A stretch of DNA of 64,000 nt from G11 sp947167445 (GCA_947167445.1 CAMVID010000001.1:256064-320063), one strand, 5' to 3'. Numbered from the stretch's first letter, positions 26,518 through 36,527 are shown. Numbers and translations are program-made. Notes: generated by a model not told the origin, from the sequence alone.

Positions 26518-28116
26518 TTATTCACCACTGCCTTCTCCATAGTTTTCCGGTGCACCCCAGTTCTGTTCATAGTATTCGGTGATTCCCGTCATGCCATTGT
26601 CTGTTTCGGTTTCACCCACCTGGAATCCTCCCAGGTTACCACCGTAAGAGGGATCGTCCGTTCCGGCCAATCTTGCTATAAATCCTCCATTATCAAGAAC
26701 CGCCACCTCTGTGAAATACACATATTTATAGTTAAGATAATCATTCTCAAAGGAGTCAATGTGCGCCGCTCTGTTCCAGTTTTCGTCATAAAAATCTACC
26801 AATGTATGACCGTTTTCAATGTGAGTAACGGCTACCACAGGAAGTATTCCATTAATTGTAGGAACATCGCCTACGATGGGCTGCTGATATTCAGTATTGC
26901 CATTACTATCCGTTGTTTCTGCAATGAGCTTGGCTTCTGTATTTGCTATATCTTCCTGCCTGTCATAGCTCTTTACAAGGGCATCCTTCTTTTTCTGGAT
27001 GATTTCTTCCTGCTTTCTGAACATTTCCTCAGCCTTGGGAGATTTTGCTACTATAACTGTTTCCGAAGCAAAAAGTTCATCATAAAGATAAAGAGGGCAT
27101 TCCATTTTGATGACGTCATAATGGGCAACAGGCAGTCCATCGGAGTTTGTATCCATATAAGCACGAACCATTATGCCCTTCTCTTCCATCATCTCAATAT
27201 GCTCTTTTGTGAAGTGCATAATGAATTCTACTTTTTCAACTCTTCCATCATCATACACCTTATCAACTACCATTTTGGCAGGGTATAATGTCTGACCTGC
27301 CAGAAGGCCCGTATAGGATGCGCATATGTGATGGGAACCCTCTTTAAAGTCGGAATCCTCGCAAGCTTTCCACTGTGTCTTTGTCAGAGTAACAGGCTCA
27401 GCAATGGTATATTCAAAGTCGTCAAATACAATGGGCTCAGCAAGACCCGCCGGCACCTTCACATACTCGCCATCTACAATGTATCCGTCGCTTTCCTTAT
27501 AACCGCCATCATCCCAGTAAGATTCATGAACGGATACGGATGGCTCTCCTACGCCCACTCCCTCATCGGGATTGTAATAATAGTGTTCACTGTAAGTCCT
27601 TCTCTCATCAGCATAGTACTGTTCCATCTGATTGGGCTTGCCTGCGTCCTCATTACAGCTGATTGCCTTACCATCCTCATACTTATTCCAAGAATATGAA
27701 TAAGTAGAACGAAGGGTATTCCCCTTCTCATCTTCCATGTACACTACCAGGTTGTTGGCAAAATCTCTGCCTGTGCGATAGATTTCTTTATCATTCTTAT
27801 CGCAGAGACTGACATTGGGATAATACTGCCCGTCAAGTCCCCTGGTCCAATACCTGTAAGCTATCATCCCGTTATCAAGCTCCATGGTTTCCTGCATTTC
27901 TTCAATATCTTCCTTATCCTTGGGTGCCCAAAGAGAAGGATCCAAGGTGGGCGATTTATAAATCTTCCCATCAGCATCCGTCAGCTTTAAATCAGTCGGC
28001 AAATAAAAGCCATTGCCGTAATCCTTAAGAGTCATCTCTTTTGCATTAGCCGTTATGGGCAAAAGAAGAAATGCACCAAGGATAAATGAATATAAGGTTA
28101 TGAGTTTCTTTAGCAT
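26518..28116 (-). CDS. secreted protein of unknown function
   Basis: A signal peptide with a hydrophobic core (LYSFILGAFLLLPI) ends at about residue 25 (ANA|KE). The mature protein of about 505 residues is rich in Tyr, Asp and Glu and is probably beta-rich with repeated YxDG-type turns. It contains a Lys/Glu helical stretch (EEMFRKQEEIIQKKKDALVKSYDRQ is split here by no gap; about residues 365-390). No transmembrane anchor or cell-wall sorting signal is visible at the C-terminus. No family is recognised. The gene starts 51 bases after the preceding one. Confidence 0.75.
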   Translation of the reverse strand: MLKKLITLYSFILGAFLLLPITANAKEMTLKDYGNGFYLPTDLKLTDADGKIYKSPTLDPSLWAPKDKEDIEEMQETMELDNGMIAYRYWTRGLDGQYYPNVSLCDKNDKEIYRTGRDFANNLVVYMEDEKGNTLRSTYSYSWNKYEDGKAISCNEDAGKPNQMEQYYADERRTYSEHYYYNPDEGVGVGEPSVSVHESYWDDGGYKESDGYIVDGEYVKVPAGLAEPIVFDDFEYTIAEPVTLTKTQWKACEDSDFKEGSHHICASYTGLLAGQTLYPAKMVVDKVYDDGRVEKVEFIMHFTKEHIEMMEEKGIMVRAYMDTNSDGLPVAHYDVIKMECPLYLYDELFASETVIVAKSPKAEEMFRKQEEIIQKKKDALVKSYDRQEDIANTEAKLIAETTDSNGNTEYQQPIVGDVPTINGILPVVAVTHIENGHTLVDFYDENWNRAAHIDSFENDYLNYKYVYFTEVAVLDNGGFIARLAGTDDPSYGGNLGGFQVGETETDNGMTGITEYYEQNWGAPENYGEGSGE

Positions 28117-28167
28117 TGTTTAGTACTCCTATCTTTGTACCCCGTGAGTTAGGTTCCCGGTCAATTA

Positions 28168-28746
28168 TTAACTTCTAAGAACATCCGAGGCTTTAAAAAT
28201 CTGTATTACATCTCCGTAAGAGTTTCTTGTCACTACAGCATTATTGCAAATATCAGCCTCCCAAGCATTATTCTCTATTATCTGTCTGGCCGCAAATAGC
28301 CTGACTTTGTCAAAGGCAGAAACCTCAGAAGCGCTGTAATGATTTAAAATATCCCCATCACTATTAAAGTTATGAACCACGCATCCTTCTATTGTGCATT
28401 GGGCAAAAACTTCATTTATATACAAGGAATACTGCTCTTCTTTTATAGTCTGGCTAACCTTAGCACGAAAAGCAGATATATCTTCTTCTGTAAAAGTAGC
28501 ATCAGCATCTTCCGCTATACCTGCATTCTTTTTTAGTTCCGCTATAATACGCTCATCATTTTCGGAAAGAGAGTCAATAATATTCAATGCTTTCATATAT
28601 TTTTTTGAATGCGGCCTCTTTAGCATCTTTAAAGCCTCCGCATCCGGATCTTTGTTAACATCAAACTTAATTTCTGTACGAGATAATCCCATGGGATTCG
28701 AAGCCTTTACCTGTTCCTGCTCTCTGCTTTTAAACATGGAATCCAT
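28168..28746 (-). CDS. hypothetical cytoplasmic protein, operon member
   Basis: The 192-residue protein is soluble, without signal or membrane segments. The N-terminal half is charged and helical (KMLKRPHSKKYMKALNIID). The C-terminal half contains a mixed region with two similar short strands, GDILNHYSASEV and GDVIQIFKASDV, which look like a duplicated motif. No family is recognised. It is separated by 24 bases from the small membrane protein gene upstream. Confidence 0.7.
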   Translation of the reverse strand: MDSMFKSREQEQVKASNPMGLSRTEIKFDVNKDPDAEALKMLKRPHSKKYMKALNIIDSLSENDERIIAELKKNAGIAEDADATFTEEDISAFRAKVSQTIKEEQYSLYINEVFAQCTIEGCVVHNFNSDGDILNHYSASEVSAFDKVRLFAARQIIENNAWEADICNNAVVTRNSYGDVIQIFKASDVLRS

Positions 28747-28770
28747 CTTAATCCTCCTCTTAAACTATTT

Positions 28771-29064
28771 CTAAACCGCCAGAACTATAAAAGAAATAAT
28801 AATATAAACAAGAGCCAGTTTTGCGTAAACCCCTCCCAAAAGCCAAAACTCCTTGACAAGGTTAACAATGGCAATAATTGTCATAACAACCGCCGCCAAT
28901 ATCAAGGGAAAAAACATCATCTCCACTAATCCTTGGCCATCGTTCCAGCACCAACAAGCTGCGCTCTTAACACAGCCAATAATAAAAACATTGATAAACG
29001 CGTAAACCAATGAACCTATCTCTTCACGATAACCCAATTTATCATTAATACTTTTAGCAAACAT
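28771..29064 (-). CDS. small membrane protein, operon member
   Basis: Starting at MFAKSINDKLGY gives 97 residues with about three hydrophobic segments (LVYAFINVFIIGCVKSAAC, MFFPLILAAVVMTIIAIVNLV, KLALVYIIISFIVLAV). The start is fixed by GGGGAGGAG upstream and by the position one base after the stop of the TPR-like gene. No family is recognised. It may be a membrane partner of that protein, which also has one transmembrane helix. Confidence 0.72.
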   Translation of the reverse strand: MFAKSINDKLGYREEIGSLVYAFINVFIIGCVKSAACWCWNDGQGLVEMMFFPLILAAVVMTIIAIVNLVKEFWLLGGVYAKLALVYIIISFIVLAV

Positions 29065-29065
29065 A

Positions 29066-30361
29066 TCAATTCTCCTCCCCATTAGATTGTGATAAAGTAT
29101 TTGTCTCGTTTTTCGAAGTTTTTGAACCATGCTCATGGATGTCTGCAAATGGAGCAAAAACAGGAAGTCCAAATTTATCTTCTTCTACATGAAGATCTCC
29201 AAAGCCAAGATATACTCTTCCATAAGCTTCAGAACTGGTTACATCCACAGGAATAAAGCGATGAATGGCTGCATCAACCTCCGGAAACCAGCCTTCATAA
29301 TTTGCATCAATAAAATTTCCAATTCCCGGTCCCAAAAGTATCATGGCCACAAAAATAAGCAATGCGATTACTTTATCACGAGCATCTCTCTTTTTATTCT
29401 CAGCTATTATCTGAGTCCTTCGTGCTTCCTCTTGAGCCTGCCTTTCTGCTTTTACAGCTTGATCAAAGGCACGTTTTTCTGCATTTTTGGCGTCCTCAAT
29501 GCTGAATTTTGCTTCGCATTCTTTTACTCGATTTGCGGCATCTTTGTAATAACCAAGAGTGCCGAAAGCCTTTGCGGCATCGTGATACTTTCCGTTTGAA
29601 AACAATTTCTCGGCTTCAACATATCCTTTGAATCTGATATTATCTTCGAGCAGCTTATCGATTTGAGCTGCCTGTGCTGGATTGCCAAAGTCATGTGCTT
29701 TTCTGATATTTGTATTGTTTTTTAAATCATTAACAGAAACAACACTGTCAGCGACAGTTTCCAAATCGCTAATTGTTTTAAAGCCATACTGAACAAAAGC
29801 TTTTCCCAAAAAGGCACCGGGATTTCTCGGCTCTGCGGAAATAATAGTATCAAATATTCTGTCGGCCTTACTCCATTCATCATATTTTATTGAATCTAAT
29901 GCCTGTATAAACAAATTGTCTATGTTGGCAGATCCATTTATCGAGTGAAACCACTTAGTATTTGCTTGTGATATCGCGCTGCTTGGAGAAGATGTTGTTT
30001 GAGAAGTTGCATTCGAAGAATCTGGCGCCGAAGTCACAATCGTAGACATTACATTTTTTTGTGATGACTCACGGTTCTTAAATTTATCAACATCTGCCTT
30101 ATTCTCTTGCAAAAATGTTTTCTGTTCTTCCTCATCAGACGCAAGAGCTATGCCTGACTCCCTTTCTTTTTGCATTTTTTCAGCAAAATCAATGGCATTG
30201 TCGAACTTTTCCTGCATCTCATTGGCTCCATCTTCCATATACATGGGACTGTCCTGGAATTCAGCCATTTTAATGCTTAAAAGCTCGGAGATTTCTCCGA
30301 AAGACTTATTCTCTGAAATACCCTGTTCCTTTATAAAGCTCAGGAATTCTTTCTCATTCAT
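29066..30361 (-). CDS. TPR-like repeat protein with one transmembrane segment, operon member
   Basis: The 431-residue protein begins with a helical, charged region and a Ser/Thr-rich linker (about 115-140). Helical repeats follow (KADRIFDTIISAEPRNPGAFLGKA and later EAEKLFSNGKYHDAAKAF...YKDAANRVKECE), resembling tetratricopeptide-type repeats seen in many Lachnospiraceae proteins. A basic coiled-coil stretch leads to one membrane helix (VIALLIFVAMILLGPGIG) near residue 330 and an extracytoplasmic tail. Base composition is more AT-rich than the housekeeping genes. It could connect the cytoplasmic AAA+/Hsp70 pair to the membrane; this is inference. Confidence 0.75.
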   Translation of the reverse strand: MNEKEFLSFIKEQGISENKSFGEISELLSIKMAEFQDSPMYMEDGANEMQEKFDNAIDFAEKMQKERESGIALASDEEEQKTFLQENKADVDKFKNRESSQKNVMSTIVTSAPDSSNATSQTTSSPSSAISQANTKWFHSINGSANIDNLFIQALDSIKYDEWSKADRIFDTIISAEPRNPGAFLGKAFVQYGFKTISDLETVADSVVSVNDLKNNTNIRKAHDFGNPAQAAQIDKLLEDNIRFKGYVEAEKLFSNGKYHDAAKAFGTLGYYKDAANRVKECEAKFSIEDAKNAEKRAFDQAVKAERQAQEEARRTQIIAENKKRDARDKVIALLIFVAMILLGPGIGNFIDANYEGWFPEVDAAIHRFIPVDVTSSEAYGRVYLGFGDLHVEEDKFGLPVFAPFADIHEHGSKTSKNETNTLSQSNGEEN

Positions 30362-30390
30362 TTCTAAATCCTATCCTCCGATAATCATCT

Positions 30391-33300
30391 TTATATATCT
30401 TCCAATGTAACCCTTTGCATGGTTTCCTTGTCAGGCATTTGCCCGGACATGGCCATAGCTGCGATTCTCTGCTTTCTGTTGGCATCAGTTTCCTCCACAA
30501 GGTTCCTGACTCCTCGAGCGTTACCGAAATCTTTGGTTTCACTTTTGGTTTGAACTATTTTATCTTTGATTCTTCCCTTCAGTTCGTCTGGAATAACCAT
30601 TCCCTTTGATGTAGCCTGATATATAAAAATATCAACAAGTTCATCGTCGGAATAGTCTTCAAAGATAATCTCATTTTGTTTGGAAAACCTGCTTGACAGT
30701 CCCTGATTAAGGCTTAGGAGTTCATCCATTTCCTTATCATATCCGGCAAAGATAACCATCAAATCTTCTCTGTGATCTTCCATGGCTTTCATTATTGTAG
30801 TAAGCGCTTCTTTACCGAAGTCATTTTCCCCGCCGGAAGCAAGCGTATAAGCCTCATCGACGAACAAAACACCTCCCATGGCCCTGTTTATGACTTCCTG
30901 GGTTTTGGCCGCTGTCTGGCCAACATACCCTGCCACCAAAGAACCTCTGTCGCATTCCGTAACGTCAGGCTTCTTTAACATTCCAAGTTTGTAATAAATC
31001 TTTCCCAAGGTTCTGGCCACAGTTGTCTTACCGGTTCCGGCATTTCCTTTAAACAGTAAGTGAAGGGTGCCATGACCACCGGTTGATAGCCCCTGCTCTT
31101 CTGCCATAATATTAAACTGTGCTTCAGCCACAATCTTATGAACCTTCTCTTTAACAGCGGCAAGCCCGGTCATGCTATCAAGATTTTTAAGAAGCGTTTC
31201 AACACTTTCTTCCTTGGAAGCGTTTTCTGATTTGGAAGAAAGCTTAATAACATCTTCTTTCTTGATAGTAAGGCATTCTTCTTCGGTCAGTGACTCGGAA
31301 TCCAGATTAACTATCCTTTCATCTACAGCTCTAAGGACATCATCAAGTGTATTTCTCACTCCTCTGGCGTTTCCGAAATCATTAATCGCACTTCTTTCAT
31401 CCAAGAGAGCAGCGATAGCTCCTTCGGCGTCAGAAGCAATTTTATACCCTTTCTCAGCGGCCATCTTCTTAAAAATGGCACAGAGTTGTTCCTTCGTGAA
31501 GTCTTCAAATACAACCTGCTCTGAAATACGGCTGGTCAACCCTGGATTCTTGCTTAAAAACTCGTCCATTTCCTTGGTATAGCCGGCAAGGATAACCATG
31601 AACTTATCTCTTTTGTCTTCCATCAGTTTGACAAGCCTGTCTATTGCCTGCTGTCCGTATCCTGTATTGGTACGGCTCCACTGGTAAGCCTCATCTATGA
31701 ACAGTACACTTCCCATGGAGTGGTTGACATTATCTTCAACCTTCTTCTCGGTTTCACCCACCACAGTTCCAATAAACTCTGCGGCATCATATTCATTCAG
31801 TTCATCACCTCTTGGTAACAAGCCAAGTGCCTTATATATATAACCAATCTTCCTGGCTACGGTTGTCTTTCCGGTTCCGGGACCGCCTTTAAATACCATG
31901 TGAAGGTTGTCTATCTTAACGGTACCGTCCAGGCCAAGTTCTTTTTTCTTTTGGGCTGCCCTAACTGCGTTAACATTTTTGTACACAGCTGCCTTAAGAG
32001 CAGACTGTCCTTCTAAAGCATCAAGATCAGCAAGGAGTTCATCCAAGTCCTTGCTTCCTTCGCTTTTATGGTTTAATACCGCCTCAATATCATCCTTTCG
32101 AATGATGTCGTATTCGTTTCCGCCCAGAGTTTGACCTGCTCTTATAAGAGAACTCAGTCTCTCATCCTGCGCGCTTTCTACCAGATTCACAAGATTTCTT
32201 ATTCCTCTGGCATTTCCGAAATCAGCCGCCTTGGATCTTGAAGTAATCAGTTCCTTAATCACATCCCTACTGTCTGTGTCAAGGTACCTCTTATCATTCT
32301 TGACCATTTCCTTAAAGATGGCGTACATTTCATCGTCCGAATAATCTTCAAAAATAATATGCTTGTTAATTCTGCTTCTAAGCCCGGGATTTGTATCCAG
32401 GAACTCATCCATCTCCTTGGTATAGCCGGCAACGATTATCATTATGGAATCCCTATAATCTTCCATGGCTTTAATCAAAACCGTTACAGCTTCTTTTCCG
32501 AACTGGTTTTGCGTAAGTCCATATGCTTCATCGATGAAAAGGACTCCACCCATGGCTCGATCAATAACAGCCTTGGTCTTTTGAGCGGTTTCACCAACAT
32601 ACTGTCCCACAAGATCTGAGCTGTCACATTCCACAAAACCTTCCTTGTTACCGGGCAAAAGACCCAACGCTACATAAATCTCACCAATAATTCTGGCAAC
32701 TGTTGTCTTGCCGGTACCGGGTGCTCCCTTAAAGGCCATATGCATGGAAGAATTACTGCTCTTTCTTAATGCACCTGCTTTTTCTGCCTCACCTGCAGTA
32801 ATAATCTTATCTATCTCTCTTGACACTTCTTCCTTAACGCTCTTAAGGCCAGTCAAGGAATCAAGTTTGTTAAGGAGTTCAGAAATATCTCCTGTCACCT
32901 GTGATTTGGCAAAGTCTTCGGCTTTTAGTGTGACCATATCCGCATCAGTCACATCTTCCATGAGTTCAAACCTTTCAGCAGCATTTGCTTTTGCTTCATT
33001 AAGTTTGTCATCCAGAGTATGCCCGCCTTTAAACGTGGAAAGTTTCATCTCCTGAGGAATCTGTTTCTTTACGAGCATCTTGGCTTCCTCGTCAAGTAAC
33101 CAATTGCTTCTGTCAGCGATTTTTAAGAAAATCTCCGTCATCTCATCAGAACTGTATGGTGCAATGTCTATCTGCATATAGAGTTCTATTGAAATATCGG
33201 ATTCTTCATTAAGAAGATCTGCCGCTTTATCTTTTTCGCCCGTTAGAATAACGCTGACCTTATCCTTATGATCCCTTAGGTATTTTAGGAGTTTCCAAGC

Positions 33301-34374
33301 AAACTCTCCGTACTTTCCTGAGTTATCGCATACTCTTTCTATGTTTTCAACAACAAGGGTTACGTCGTCAAGATCATTAAGCGAATCAAGACTTTCTACG
33401 AAATCTTTGGCCTCAACGGTTACTGCCTGCTCTGCCCCCCTTATTCCAAAATCATAGAGAAGTGTTCCAATAGTTGCAGCAAGAAGTGTCTTACCGCATC
33501 CCTTATTTCCCGTAACAAGAAAATGTGTGGATTTAAGCATGTCATCGGCAAAGTTTTCATTAAAGCCCTGGCGCTCTCGCTGCATCTTCATAACATGATA
33601 GAAAATGCTGAGTTTTTCCCTGGCTTCCTTCATGCCGACTATATCGTCAAAACGTTCTTCAATTGAAGGCGGTTCGCCGGCTCTTTCCTTCTTGGTTCCT
33701 GCCTTTTGAAAGGCTGAACTGGACGCAAGCTCTGAAAGGCTAACCTGCGCTATCCTTTTTACCTGCTTTTTCCCAGGTGCCTGTGACGCAGTTTTTGTGA
33801 CTGCCGCTATCCCTGTATTGTCTTCTGTGTGTTCAGATGATGATATGTATTCATCAGGATTAAATGTTTTATCAAAAAGTCTCTCGAAACGGTTTATATA
33901 TCTTTGAGCCTCAGCCTCATCACCGTTGTCTTTGAGCAAATTGATGAAAACCGTATAGTATTCTTCGTCATTGGAGAAATCGTTAAGATATTCTTTAAGA
34001 AGCGAAATCTGATTAGAAAGAGGTTCCTTATTAAGTCTTGAAGCCTCAAATCGAGATAAGAGCATTATTTCATCAGACAGGCAGCTCTCTTCAAGGCTGT
34101 CCGCCAATCCTGTGAGGTCTGCTGCAAATTCAGAACCTGCACTCTTATATACGTGAAAAAGGCCGTCCGCTGCGGTCTCTTCCTCATACTCTTCCAAAGC
34201 CTTCTTGTAAAAGGCTATTGAATCTTCTCTGCGTCCAAGCTTGTTGTAAGCTTCCGCTGCAAAAATAAGGCTGTTGCCGTCTGTTATATTGTCACGGCCG
34301 GTTTCGTCAGCCCAATTTGCAATTGCTGCAAAATCTCCCTGCCTTTTCTTTTCAGCAAGCGATGCCTTGTCCAT
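30391..34374 (-). CDS. giant protein with four AAA+ modules (CbxX/CfxQ/SpoVK type) and N-terminal TPR-like region
   Basis: The protein has 1327 residues. The first 190 are helical and TPR-like. Four AAA+ modules follow at a pitch of about 270-280 residues, with Walker A at about 288 (GNKGCGKT), 551 (GAPGTGKT), 829 (GGPGTGKT) and 1108 (GNAGTGKT). Modules 2-4 have Walker B LFIDEAY or LFVDEAY, the NPGLxSR or NQGLSSR sensor stretch and DFGNARGxRN, hallmarks of the CbxX/CfxQ/SpoVK/EccA family. Module 1 is degenerate: its Walker B position reads TLVVENI without the DE pair. The start follows the Hsp70 stop by 9 bases. Related single-domain proteins remodel Rubisco or serve type VII secretion; a four-in-one chain is unusual. 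Confidence 0.92.
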   Translation of the reverse strand: MDKASLAEKKRQGDFAAIANWADETGRDNITDGNSLIFAAEAYNKLGRREDSIAFYKKALEEYEEETAADGLFHVYKSAGSEFAADLTGLADSLEESCLSDEIMLLSRFEASRLNKEPLSNQISLLKEYLNDFSNDEEYYTVFINLLKDNGDEAEAQRYINRFERLFDKTFNPDEYISSSEHTEDNTGIAAVTKTASQAPGKKQVKRIAQVSLSELASSSAFQKAGTKKERAGEPPSIEERFDDIVGMKEAREKLSIFYHVMKMQRERQGFNENFADDMLKSTHFLVTGNKGCGKTLLAATIGTLLYDFGIRGAEQAVTVEAKDFVESLDSLNDLDDVTLVVENIERVCDNSGKYGEFAWKLLKYLRDHKDKVSVILTGEKDKAADLLNEESDISIELYMQIDIAPYSSDEMTEIFLKIADRSNWLLDEEAKMLVKKQIPQEMKLSTFKGGHTLDDKLNEAKANAAERFELMEDVTDADMVTLKAEDFAKSQVTGDISELLNKLDSLTGLKSVKEEVSREIDKIITAGEAEKAGALRKSSNSSMHMAFKGAPGTGKTTVARIIGEIYVALGLLPGNKEGFVECDSSDLVGQYVGETAQKTKAVIDRAMGGVLFIDEAYGLTQNQFGKEAVTVLIKAMEDYRDSIMIIVAGYTKEMDEFLDTNPGLRSRINKHIIFEDYSDDEMYAIFKEMVKNDKRYLDTDSRDVIKELITSRSKAADFGNARGIRNLVNLVESAQDERLSSLIRAGQTLGGNEYDIIRKDDIEAVLNHKSEGSKDLDELLADLDALEGQSALKAAVYKNVNAVRAAQKKKELGLDGTVKIDNLHMVFKGGPGTGKTTVARKIGYIYKALGLLPRGDELNEYDAAEFIGTVVGETEKKVEDNVNHSMGSVLFIDEAYQWSRTNTGYGQQAIDRLVKLMEDKRDKFMVILAGYTKEMDEFLSKNPGLTSRISEQVVFEDFTKEQLCAIFKKMAAEKGYKIASDAEGAIAALLDERSAINDFGNARGVRNTLDDVLRAVDERIVNLDSESLTEEECLTIKKEDVIKLSSKSENASKEESVETLLKNLDSMTGLAAVKEKVHKIVAEAQFNIMAEEQGLSTGGHGTLHLLFKGNAGTGKTTVARTLGKIYYKLGMLKKPDVTECDRGSLVAGYVGQTAAKTQEVINRAMGGVLFVDEAYTLASGGENDFGKEALTTIMKAMEDHREDLMVIFAGYDKEMDELLSLNQGLSSRFSKQNEIIFEDYSDDELVDIFIYQATSKGMVIPDELKGRIKDKIVQTKSETKDFGNARGVRNLVEETDANRKQRIAAMAMSGQMPDKETMQRVTLEDI

Positions 34375-34383
34375 GGTGTCTCC

Positions 34384-35877
34384 TTAAGATACTTTATATT
34401 CCAGAGTAATACCGGTCATCATGGCTATGTCCTCAGCCGTAAGTTTGTTTTCTCTGGGCATCTCATATTGGTATTTCCATCCTTCAACAGATGGAATATC
34501 TACAAATACGTGAAGTATCTGATATTCGCCCAATTCAAAGGTGATGTTGACTTCAGTTCCCTCTGAAACCGCCTGGGGTAATTTAATATCCAGTTCGCAA
34601 AGCTCCTTGACCATCTTGGGGTCTTCAGACTCACCTTCTGTAACTGTCAGGGTAATCTTTCCCTGTCCCTTTACAATTGTCTTTACCTTTTGTGTGGCTT
34701 TGACGGGCAAAAGTGAATTCTTTTGTATAAGTATCTGATTCTTTCTTTCGCTTCTTCCCGCGAAATACAAGAATCCTATTCCGTGAGAATTGGCATCTGT
34801 GAAAGCCTTTTTAGTATTATCCTCCGTCTTATAACTGCCAAAAATAGCAGCTCCTATGGCTACAGCTTCATCGGGATTAATATCTTTCGCGGGCGCCTTA
34901 CCGGTAAATGCTCTGACATTCTCCTCAATATATGGTATTCTGCTGGATCCGCCAACAAGGAGAACAGTCTCTAAATCATCAACCGTAATTCCTGCATTCT
35001 GAAGGGCTTTATTCATGCGCACTTCAGTACTTCTATAGAATCTCTTTAGTTTTCCTTCAAAGAATTCTCTTGTTATTTCAATGGAGTCCTTTACATCCCC
35101 GATCTTGATTGGAATATTTACACTTTCCTTGGCAGAAAGCTGAATCTTGCACTTCTCGGCTCGGTTATAAATATCTTGAAGCTCTTCAATATACTCCGGA
35201 GCTTCAAGATCCAAATTGTGGTGTTCTCTTAGGTACTCACAAACATAATCGACAATGAAAATGTCAAAGAAATGACCACCTGCTTTTGCGATTCCGTCAT
35301 TTGAAAGAACTTCAATATTGTCACCATCCACACGTACTATACTTACATCGAATGTTCCTCCGCCAAGGTCATAGACCATGACATTGCCATGTTCAAGTTT
35401 CTTTTTTCTGATGTAACATAGAAGCGCAGCTGTTGGTTCATTGATTGAGCCAATCATGTTTACACCGGCAATCTTTGCGGCATCCTCTGTGGCGACCCTT
35501 TGTGCATTGTTAAAGTATGCAGGTACAGTAATAACCACATTATCGAACTTACATCCCGCGTAACTTTCCGCATCCTGCACCATCTTTTTGATGATGAACC
35601 CCGATATCTGCTCAGGCACATATGAATCACCTGTACTCATTTCATACTTGGCAGCTTTGCCCATGTCGTTTTTAACAACAGATACAACATCTTTAGGATG
35701 CAGCACAGCATTTTCTTTGGCCACTTCACCGATGATGATGTTGTCTTTGGATTCTTGATAAAACACTGAAGGTGTAATCCTCTCGCCTTCTGAATTCACG
35801 ATTATCTGCGGATTTCCATCATCATCAATATATGCTGCAGCGGAATATGTAGTTCCAAGATCAATTCCAAGTACCAA
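34384..35877 (-). CDS. short Hsp70 (DnaK-like) without the C-terminal lid
   Basis: The nucleotide-binding domain is intact (residues 1-360). It has the phosphate-1 loop GIDLGTTYS, the hinge motif VPAYFNNAQR, the phosphate-2 loop VYDLGGGTFDVS and the adenosine motif LLVGGSSRIPYI. A beta substrate-binding domain follows (about 375-490), but the protein ends at 497 residues. The helical lid and EEVD-like tail of DnaK (about 610 residues) are missing. It is not next to grpE or dnaJ. It is 42 bases after the 191-residue gene and 9 bases before the AAA+ gene, so a dedicated pairing with the AAA+ protein is likely. Confidence 0.93.
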   Translation of the reverse strand: MVLGIDLGTTYSAAAYIDDDGNPQIIVNSEGERITPSVFYQESKDNIIIGEVAKENAVLHPKDVVSVVKNDMGKAAKYEMSTGDSYVPEQISGFIIKKMVQDAESYAGCKFDNVVITVPAYFNNAQRVATEDAAKIAGVNMIGSINEPTAALLCYIRKKKLEHGNVMVYDLGGGTFDVSIVRVDGDNIEVLSNDGIAKAGGHFFDIFIVDYVCEYLREHHNLDLEAPEYIEELQDIYNRAEKCKIQLSAKESVNIPIKIGDVKDSIEITREFFEGKLKRFYRSTEVRMNKALQNAGITVDDLETVLLVGGSSRIPYIEENVRAFTGKAPAKDINPDEAVAIGAAIFGSYKTEDNTKKAFTDANSHGIGFLYFAGRSERKNQILIQKNSLLPVKATQKVKTIVKGQGKITLTVTEGESEDPKMVKELCELDIKLPQAVSEGTEVNITFELGEYQILHVFVDIPSVEGWKYQYEMPRENKLTAEDIAMMTGITLEYKVS

Positions 35878-35919
35878 ATCTCTCTCCTCTTTAAACCCCT
35901 TGGATGGAGTTCATTCTGT

Positions 35920-36495
35920 TTACTCAATCTCTTTTAACCATTCTTCAAGCAGTTTTGTGTTTAGAATAATAAAGGGTTCCACGTACACCGTTCTGCCTTC
36001 CGGCTTGGTTGTATTGATGATCTTATCATTCTCAATCCTAGTCATTATACTTATATCTGGGATTTGACGTGCACGATCGCCAAGATTATTTTTTTCTAGA
36101 AAATCATATGCAATCTTCATCCTTTTAATCACTTTAATAAAGCCTTCAACGAGATGGATTTCTTCTACTCGATATTTTACTTTCTGTGAATAATCAGAAC
36201 TGTCCATTTGAGCTTCACAATCCATCATGAATGTCCTTCTTTCATCAAACTCCGAATAAAGTGAATCCAATGTTTCTCGAACTTCAATAAGATCCTCCCT
36301 GATTAATTTGAATATTCCGGATGAAAGATTTGCCTTCATTTTCATTGCGCCATTCCCAATATCATACGGAGCAGCTCGCCAATCCATTTCGTCCAGTATC
36401 AGGTATGATTCCGCAAGAAGGAAAGACAGTTTTTCAACCTTCGATTCTTTAAAAGATTCATTGTGTACCGTGTATGTAAGATATTTTTTACTCAT
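35920..36495 (-). CDS. hypothetical helical protein, operon member
   Basis: The 191-residue soluble protein is rich in charged helices (EVRETLDSLYSEFDERR, VEGFIKVIKRMKIAYDFLEKN). It ends with a segment that could be beta-stranded (RTVYVEPFIILNTKLLEEWL). No known family is recognised. The ATG is preceded by a GGAG-type site. Its place just upstream of the Hsp70 suggests an adaptor or cofactor, but this is only inference. Confidence 0.72.
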   Translation of the reverse strand: MSKKYLTYTVHNESFKESKVEKLSFLLAESYLILDEMDWRAAPYDIGNGAMKMKANLSSGIFKLIREDLIEVRETLDSLYSEFDERRTFMMDCEAQMDSSDYSQKVKYRVEEIHLVEGFIKVIKRMKIAYDFLEKNNLGDRARQIPDISIMTRIENDKIINTTKPEGRTVYVEPFIILNTKLLEEWLKEIE

Positions 36496-36527
36496 GATTT
36501 CTCCTGTTCCGAAATGATTTCAATTCA

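Noticed and set aside
26374..27288. A 304-codon plus-strand open frame opposite the secreted and lipoprotein genes
   Set aside because: It spans the junction of two coupled genes with clear signal peptides on the other strand and shows no start signal or family feature.
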